Shown piece after piece: positions 5,873-9,340 of a stretch of DNA of 9,340 bases. Positions within the stretch are counted from its first letter, which is position 1; every line of letters starts with the position of its first letter. The stretch is from Chitinophagaceae bacterium. GTDB taxonomy: Bacteria > Bacteroidota > Bacteroidia > Chitinophagales > Chitinophagaceae. The stretch is taken from the NCBI GenBank assembly GCA_009996555.1, contig JAACZX010000064.1, positions 1-9,340 on the forward strand, written 5' to 3'. A program made the translations under genes and the position numbers. The notes under the pieces are model-generated. The model did no database searches. It was given only the letters and a program-made list of their open reading frames with translations, and was not told where the DNA came from.

Positions 5873-8074
5873 TCAGCTGTTGCCTATGGTATCGTAGTAA
5901 TCCTGTGCTTCTGCAATAGAATATGTGCAGATAGTTTGAAGTGCAGTAAAGGTTTCCATAAATTCCTGTTCATTCAGCACACTGTTCTCCAGTTTGCTAA
6001 GCAAGGGTTCAAGTAATGCATCAAGCCCCATAGCAGATATGGTTGTTTTCATATTGTGTGCTGTTTGCTTCATTTCTGTTGAATTGCCCTGTATATAATA
6101 TTGCTGAAGCTGCATCAGTTGGTTGGGCAGTAATGACAGAAATTGTTCTGTGATCTTTTTTTCATAGGCCGTATTACCCATTCCCACTTCCTTCATGTAA
6201 GAAAGATTGATGTAGTGATAGTGTTCTGTTTTAGCAGTATGATCGTTTACAACATGTAAATGATCATTATCTTTTACAGGAATAAATTTGTTTATCAGCT
6301 GAAAGAGTAATTCCTCACGAATAGGTTTTGAAATATATTCATTCATGCCATGTTGCAGGCATTTTTCTCGTTCGCCCGTCATTGCATGAGCGGTCATAGC
6401 AATAACAGGTATCTGAAGCTTTAACGTGTTTCTTATTTCATAGGTTGCAGTATAACCGTCCATCTCCGGCATTTGTATATCCATCAATACAAGATCATAC
6501 TTCTTTTTCTTTAACAACTCAATTACTTCCCTGCCGTTGGTTGCTACATCGTACAATAATTTTTTATGGTCGAACAAATAACGTAGAAGCAGTTGGTTTA
6601 TGGCATTATCTTCTGCAACCAACAGCCGCACATGATCCCACTCAACGGGTGATATAAGATTGTCTTTTTCCGCCGTTGTAACAAACCGGTTGTCTGTAAC
6701 AACTTCATAAGGCAATTCAACTGTAAAAATGCTGCCTTCGCCTGGCTGGCTGTTTACAGTAATAACTCCCCGTTGTAATTCCACCAGGTCTTTTACAATG
6801 GCTAATCCCAGGCCGGTACCGCCATATTTACGGGTTACAGATTCCTCTGCCTGTTTAAACCGCTCAAAAACTGTTTTTAATTTTTCTTCATCAATGCCAA
6901 TACCTGTGTCTTTTACCTGAATAATAAGCCTGACAGTATTCTTGTTTAGTTCTTTATTGTTTACAGTAACAGTAACAGTTCCTTTTTCTGTAAACTTTAC
7001 AGCGTTTCCCACTAAATTGACCAGTATCTGGGTAAGCCTTGTTGCATCACCATTCAGAATGTCGGGTAGTTGTTCATCAATCATCACCTGCAAGTGCAAT
7101 TTTTTTTCGTCAAGTTTAGGTTTAAACATTGCTTCAACCGAGTGTATGATCAGGCGCAGGCTGAAGGGTGCAGTTTCAATGCGCATCATGCCCGCTTCAA
7201 TCCTTGACAGATCAAGAATGTCGTTCACTACTTTCAGCAGGCTTTCACCTGAATGCTGAATTGTTTCCACATACCCTGCTGCTTCTTTATCAAGTTCTTT
7301 TCGTTGTAAAAGATTGGTAAATCCCAAAACAGCATTCAACGGCGTTCTTATTTCATGGCTCATATTGGCAAGGAAATTTTCTTTAACAGCTGCTGCATCT
7401 CTTGCCTTTTTTTCCGAGAGGTTCAGCCGTTGAATCAAAAGTTGTTGCTGTTGTACTTTGTAAGTAATGTAAGTGAAAATAAACAGCGCTGCAGTTACAG
7501 CAATTAATGCAATGATAATGCCGAGCGTTTTTGCTTTGCGGCTGTTGCTGTCGGCCTGTAAGATGTATGCAGTGATGGCTTGCTGATGTAAGCCGTCAAT
7601 TTGTGTACACACATTCTTGATTGAGTCTGTTATGGACCTGCTATCCTGGCGGCTGATCATTTTTTCTGCTGCCTGTTTACCCTGCAAGCGGAATGTATCG
7701 AGTAATGCCCGGTGAAAGCGGATCCTTGCATCAACAAGCCCGTTCAATTTGTATAATAATGGCTGCACGGTACTGTCTGCAGCAAGCGTTGTTATTGTCT
7801 GTAATGAGTTTGTTAAAGCTTTTATTTCCGTATCGAGGTGGTTTTCTGCAGTGCCTGAATCGCTGATAACAGTTCCCTTCACCTTACTTTCCAATGCAAC
7901 GATATCTGTTTGCAGTTGCTGAAGATTTGCTTTTACTCCAAAGCCATTCAATATGTTTTCATTTCCATTGATAAGGCCATCAATACTACGGTTTGAATTG
8001 TATTGAAGGAAAACGATCAGTAAAACTGACACGACAAAAACAGCCAGCAAAAAATATCTTGAATTGCGTTTCAT
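5873..8074 (-). CDS. Hybrid sensor histidine kinase with receiver and HPt domains
   Basis: A 733-residue membrane kinase. The ATG at 8074 (MKRNSRYF) puts the first membrane helix (about 8-24) near the N-terminus; a longer reading from a TTG at 8107 would run right up to the preceding gene and adds no recognisable sequence. Residues about 25-180 form a helical extracytoplasmic sensor resembling CHASE3, closed by a second helix (about 184-203). No HAMP or PAS domain follows. HisKA has the phosphorylated His240 in NMSHEIRTPLN. The ATPase domain shows the N-box NLVGNAVKF (N357), DTGIGI (389-394) and GGTGLGLAI (418-426). The receiver has AEDN (D489), phosphoacceptor Asp532 in LMDIQMPEMDG, Thr561 and Lys583. 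The C-terminal HPt domain has His673 in TAHNMKTTISAMG. All residues for a His-Asp-His relay are present, but there is no DNA-binding output, so a separate response regulator outside the window is expected. It follows the 65-residue membrane protein by 33 bases. Confidence 0.96.
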   Translation of the reverse strand: MKRNSRYFLLAVFVVSVLLIVFLQYNSNRSIDGLINGNENILNGFGVKANLQQLQTDIVALESKVKGTVISDSGTAENHLDTEIKALTNSLQTITTLAADSTVQPLLYKLNGLVDARIRFHRALLDTFRLQGKQAAEKMISRQDSRSITDSIKNVCTQIDGLHQQAITAYILQADSNSRKAKTLGIIIALIAVTAALFIFTYITYKVQQQQLLIQRLNLSEKKARDAAAVKENFLANMSHEIRTPLNAVLGFTNLLQRKELDKEAAGYVETIQHSGESLLKVVNDILDLSRIEAGMMRIETAPFSLRLIIHSVEAMFKPKLDEKKLHLQVMIDEQLPDILNGDATRLTQILVNLVGNAVKFTEKGTVTVTVNNKELNKNTVRLIIQVKDTGIGIDEEKLKTVFERFKQAEESVTRKYGGTGLGLAIVKDLVELQRGVITVNSQPGEGSIFTVELPYEVVTDNRFVTTAEKDNLISPVEWDHVRLLVAEDNAINQLLLRYLFDHKKLLYDVATNGREVIELLKKKKYDLVLMDIQMPEMDGYTATYEIRNTLKLQIPVIAMTAHAMTGEREKCLQHGMNEYISKPIREELLFQLINKFIPVKDNDHLHVVNDHTAKTEHYHYINLSYMKEVGMGNTAYEKKITEQFLSLLPNQLMQLQQYYIQGNSTEMKQTAHNMKTTISAMGLDALLEPLLSKLENSVLNEQEFMETFTALQTICTYSIAEAQDYYDTIGNS

Positions 8075-8107
8075 TGTAATCGGTCGTTCTAAATTACAAT
8101 ATTTCAA

Positions 8108-8305
8108 TCAGCGGTGTGATGAATTAGACCGCATTATCCTTTGCAGCAGATGTGCCATCCATCTGATATCTGCAACTACAAGAATTCCTAACAGCACAGC
8201 AAGCCATATTCCGGCGTGTTTGTCGAGGATAGCCAGTAACAGATACGAGAGTACAACCAGTATTGTTGTAAGAAGTATAAATAATATGATCTGTTTTGTA
8301 TTCAT
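8108..8305 (-). CDS. Small two-helix membrane protein (65 residues)
   Basis: The ATG at 8305 (MNTKQIILFI) is chosen; a TTG at 8350 gives 15 extra residues of unlikely sequence and would run through the leader hairpin. Two hydrophobic segments are visible: about 5-27 (IILFILLTTILVVLSYLLLA) and about 32-46 (GIWLAVLLGILVVAD). A basic tail follows (RWMAHLLQRIMRSNSSHR). The loop DKHAG between them is short, so this is a helical hairpin with a probable cytosolic C-terminus. I do not recognise a family. It precedes the hybrid kinase by 33 bases on the same strand, which suggests one transcript. It may modulate or accompany the kinase, but this is inferred from position only. Confidence 0.7.
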   Translation of the reverse strand: MNTKQIILFILLTTILVVLSYLLLAILDKHAGIWLAVLLGILVVADIRWMAHLLQRIMRSNSSHR

Positions 8306-8319
8306 AGATGAAAGAAAGT

Positions 8320-8341
8320 GGGCCGTATAGATATACAGCCC
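8320..8341 (-). promoter_or_regulatory. Leader stem-loop or palindromic operator upstream of the small membrane protein
   Basis: GGGCCGTATA (8320-8329) and TATACAGCCC (8332-8341) form a near-perfect inverted repeat around two bases. In the minus-strand RNA the single non-Watson-Crick position becomes a G-U wobble, so a stem of nine or ten pairs is possible. It lies 14 bases before the ATG at 8305 and directly downstream of a possible -7 box. It could be a 5'-terminal mRNA stem-loop or a dimeric regulator's operator. Confidence 0.45.
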
Positions 8342-8347
8342 GTCAAC

Positions 8348-8355
8348 CAAAACTA
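8348..8355 (-). promoter_or_regulatory. Possible Bacteroidota -7 box for the small membrane protein and kinase genes
   Basis: The minus strand reads TAGTTTTG, matching TAnnTTTG. A TTTG lies 15 bases further upstream, which is shorter than the usual spacing to the -33 element. Transcription would start near 8343, placing the 8320-8341 inverted repeat at the very 5' end of the message. The match is short, so confidence is limited. Confidence 0.35.
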
Positions 8356-8429
8356 ACCTTGAGAAAACTACAAAGCGTTTATAATTTTATATTGATTGAA
8401 CAATGCAATAACAACCGGGCTGCCTGCTA

Positions 8430-9122
8430 TTATTGACTGTCTGTATTCTTAGTTGCTGTTTGTGTCATATATTTTTCAATAGTTTGCGGGTTCATATAGC
8501 GTTCTGTCGAACTTTGTTTTCTTTTTGCATATTTGGCACCACGCCAGTTGCTGCTGTGCATTGTGGTGCGCACATAAGCACTCCAGGCTTCAAGCTGTTC
8601 GCCCAGCCCATGTTCAATACATATCTCGTCGGTGTGAAATTCAAAACGATCGAGATAGGTGGCCGAAGTGTGTCCAGCCAAACAGACCAAAGATTGCCAG
8701 AAGGATTTTTTTGAGAAATCAACCACATGGCTCAGCTCATGCCCGATAACACCAGTTTTTGCCTGCCCGGGCAAGTTGTTTAATGTAATTGGTTCAATTG
8801 ATTTTTTTGTTTTGTTACTGATAATTACGATATACTTTCTGTGCCCTTTGGAACGGAACATGCTCAAAAATGACGGCTTGGTTTTTAGTGTGCAATCGCA
8901 CTTTCGAAGCCTGAATTCAATCGGTACATTTTTCAGCTCCGGAAAATGCGCAAGTGCTGCCATTGCCTCCGTTTTATAAGCCAGGGGAATTTTTTTCAGA
9001 TGGCCTGGCGATGCAACTGTATTAGCTGTGGAGCCGGCGGCCGGCATTTCCTGCGCTGCGGCATGTTTAATAATGAAGCCTGTTAACAGGAACAGGAGAA
9101 CTATTTGCTTCTGTAAATTCAT
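8430..9122 (-). CDS. Secreted HExxH zinc metallopeptidase-like protein
   Basis: A 230-residue protein starting at the ATG at 9122. The N-terminus (MNLQKQIVLLFLLTGFIIKH, then AAAQE) is a Sec signal peptide with likely cleavage after AAA near residue 23, so the protein acts in the periplasm or outside. The core motif is GVIGHELSHVVDF: His128, Glu129 and His132 form HExxH. About 30 residues later EFHTDE gives Glu161 and Asp165, the ExxxD spacing of the third zinc ligand in M48-like gluzincins. I infer that family type but cannot prove it. Two cysteines (75 and 77, CDC) precede the motif, and the C-terminal tail is basic and Thr/Ser-rich. The substrate is unknown. At 230 residues it is small but holds a complete minimal catalytic core. 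It is flanked by intergenic regions on both sides, so it may be a single-gene unit. Confidence 0.82.
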   Translation of the reverse strand: MNLQKQIVLLFLLTGFIIKHAAAQEMPAAGSTANTVASPGHLKKIPLAYKTEAMAALAHFPELKNVPIEFRLRKCDCTLKTKPSFLSMFRSKGHRKYIVIISNKTKKSIEPITLNNLPGQAKTGVIGHELSHVVDFSKKSFWQSLVCLAGHTSATYLDRFEFHTDEICIEHGLGEQLEAWSAYVRTTMHSSNWRGAKYAKRKQSSTERYMNPQTIEKYMTQTATKNTDSQ

Positions 9123-9138
9123 ATCAATTATTACAAAG

Positions 9139-9146
9139 CAAACCTA
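9139..9146 (-). promoter_or_regulatory. Possible Bacteroidota -7 box before the metallopeptidase gene
   Basis: The minus strand reads TAGGTTTG, an exact TAnnTTTG match, 16 bases before the ATG at 9122. No TTG occurs at the usual upstream distance, so support is partial. It would give a short leader of about ten bases. Confidence 0.35.
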
Positions 9147-9225
9147 TTACCAAATGATATGAATGTATGTAACAAGAAGCCGGATCGGGAAAAAGAGTCG
9201 GTGAACCGGCAAAAAAGAGGCTTGG

Positions 9226-9340
9226 TTATAAAATATTCATACGCCTGTTGAGAGCAGCACGGTATGCATCAGCAACCGGTACAGGTTTTCCCTGGATTAC
9301 TAATGCTCCGTCCTGTATGGTATCAATTTTATTGAGTGCA
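9226..9340 (-). CDS. C-terminal end of an unrecognised protein (runs off right edge)
   Basis: An open frame enters from the right edge and ends in TAA at 9226-9228. The 37 visible residues begin ALNKIDTIQDGALVIQGK and end AALNRRMNIL. They are soluble in character, with a predicted C-terminal helix (VADAYRAALNRRM). This is too little to name a family. The call rests on the open frame to the edge, plausible protein composition and the same strand as all other genes. About 100 bases separate it from the metallopeptidase gene. A weak GCCGG/CCGGC inverted repeat with a wide loop lies in that gap but is not convincing as a terminator. Confidence 0.55.
   Translation of the reverse strand, partial: ALNKIDTIQDGALVIQGKPVPVADAYRAALNRRMNIL

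Noticed and set aside
8075..8107. TTG start giving 11 extra residues on the hybrid kinase
   Set aside because: The extra residues would directly abut the preceding stop codon and delay the membrane helix. ATG at 8074 gives a typical short basic N-terminus.
8306..8350. TTG start giving 15 extra residues on the small membrane protein
   Set aside because: It would make the palindromic leader part of the coding region and adds no recognisable sequence. ATG at 8305 is more likely.
9170..9215. GCCGG/CCGGC inverted repeat after the right-edge gene as a terminator
   Set aside because: Only five outer pairs around a loop of more than 20 bases, and the following T-content is weak.

Overview
The window looks like a piece of a Bacteroidota chromosome, most likely from the Chitinophagaceae or a close relative. 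The reasons are moderate GC content, almost no Shine-Dalgarno sequences before the starts (A-rich leaders instead), TAnnTTTG-like promoter boxes, and family members typical of that group: a DUF1003 protein, a GH18-CE4-GT2 fusion, and a small secreted protein ending in a KDGTPDKRYKENK-type tail. This assignment rests on reading the sequence, not on a search. Every gene I can support lies on the minus strand, so transcription runs from high to low coordinates. No tRNA, rRNA, CRISPR, insertion sequence or phage gene was seen.

Reading in the direction of transcription: the last 37 codons of an unrecognised gene enter from the right edge (9226-9340). A short intergenic region with a possible promoter follows, then a secreted or periplasmic HExxH metallopeptidase-like protein (8430-9122). 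Next is a likely unit of a 65-residue two-helix membrane protein (8108-8305) and an orphan hybrid histidine kinase with sensor, HisKA, HATPase, REC and HPt modules (5873-8074). After 79 bases come a DUF1003 membrane protein (5086-5793) and, 12 bases behind it, a 1131-residue envelope enzyme (1678-5073). That enzyme fuses a GH18-type glycoside hydrolase domain, a NodB/CE4 polysaccharide deacetylase domain and a processive family 2 glycosyltransferase. A clear intrinsic terminator (1631-1654) ends this block.

Beyond it lie an unrecognised 174-residue soluble protein (971-1495) and a secreted Lys/Thr-rich low-complexity protein (580-957), 13 bases apart. A perfect 14-bp hairpin (530-565) follows, and then the N-terminal 170 residues of an MprF/YbhN-like membrane protein that leaves through the left edge.

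The most interesting object is the three-domain synthase/deacetylase/hydrolase. It places in one membrane-anchored chain the activities that the poly-N-acetylglucosamine (Pga) system splits between PgaC (synthase) and PgaB (deacetylase plus hydrolase). A reasonable inference is that this locus makes and tailors an amino-sugar exopolysaccharide. A link to the upstream hybrid kinase and to the DUF1003 protein is suggested only by gene order and spacing.
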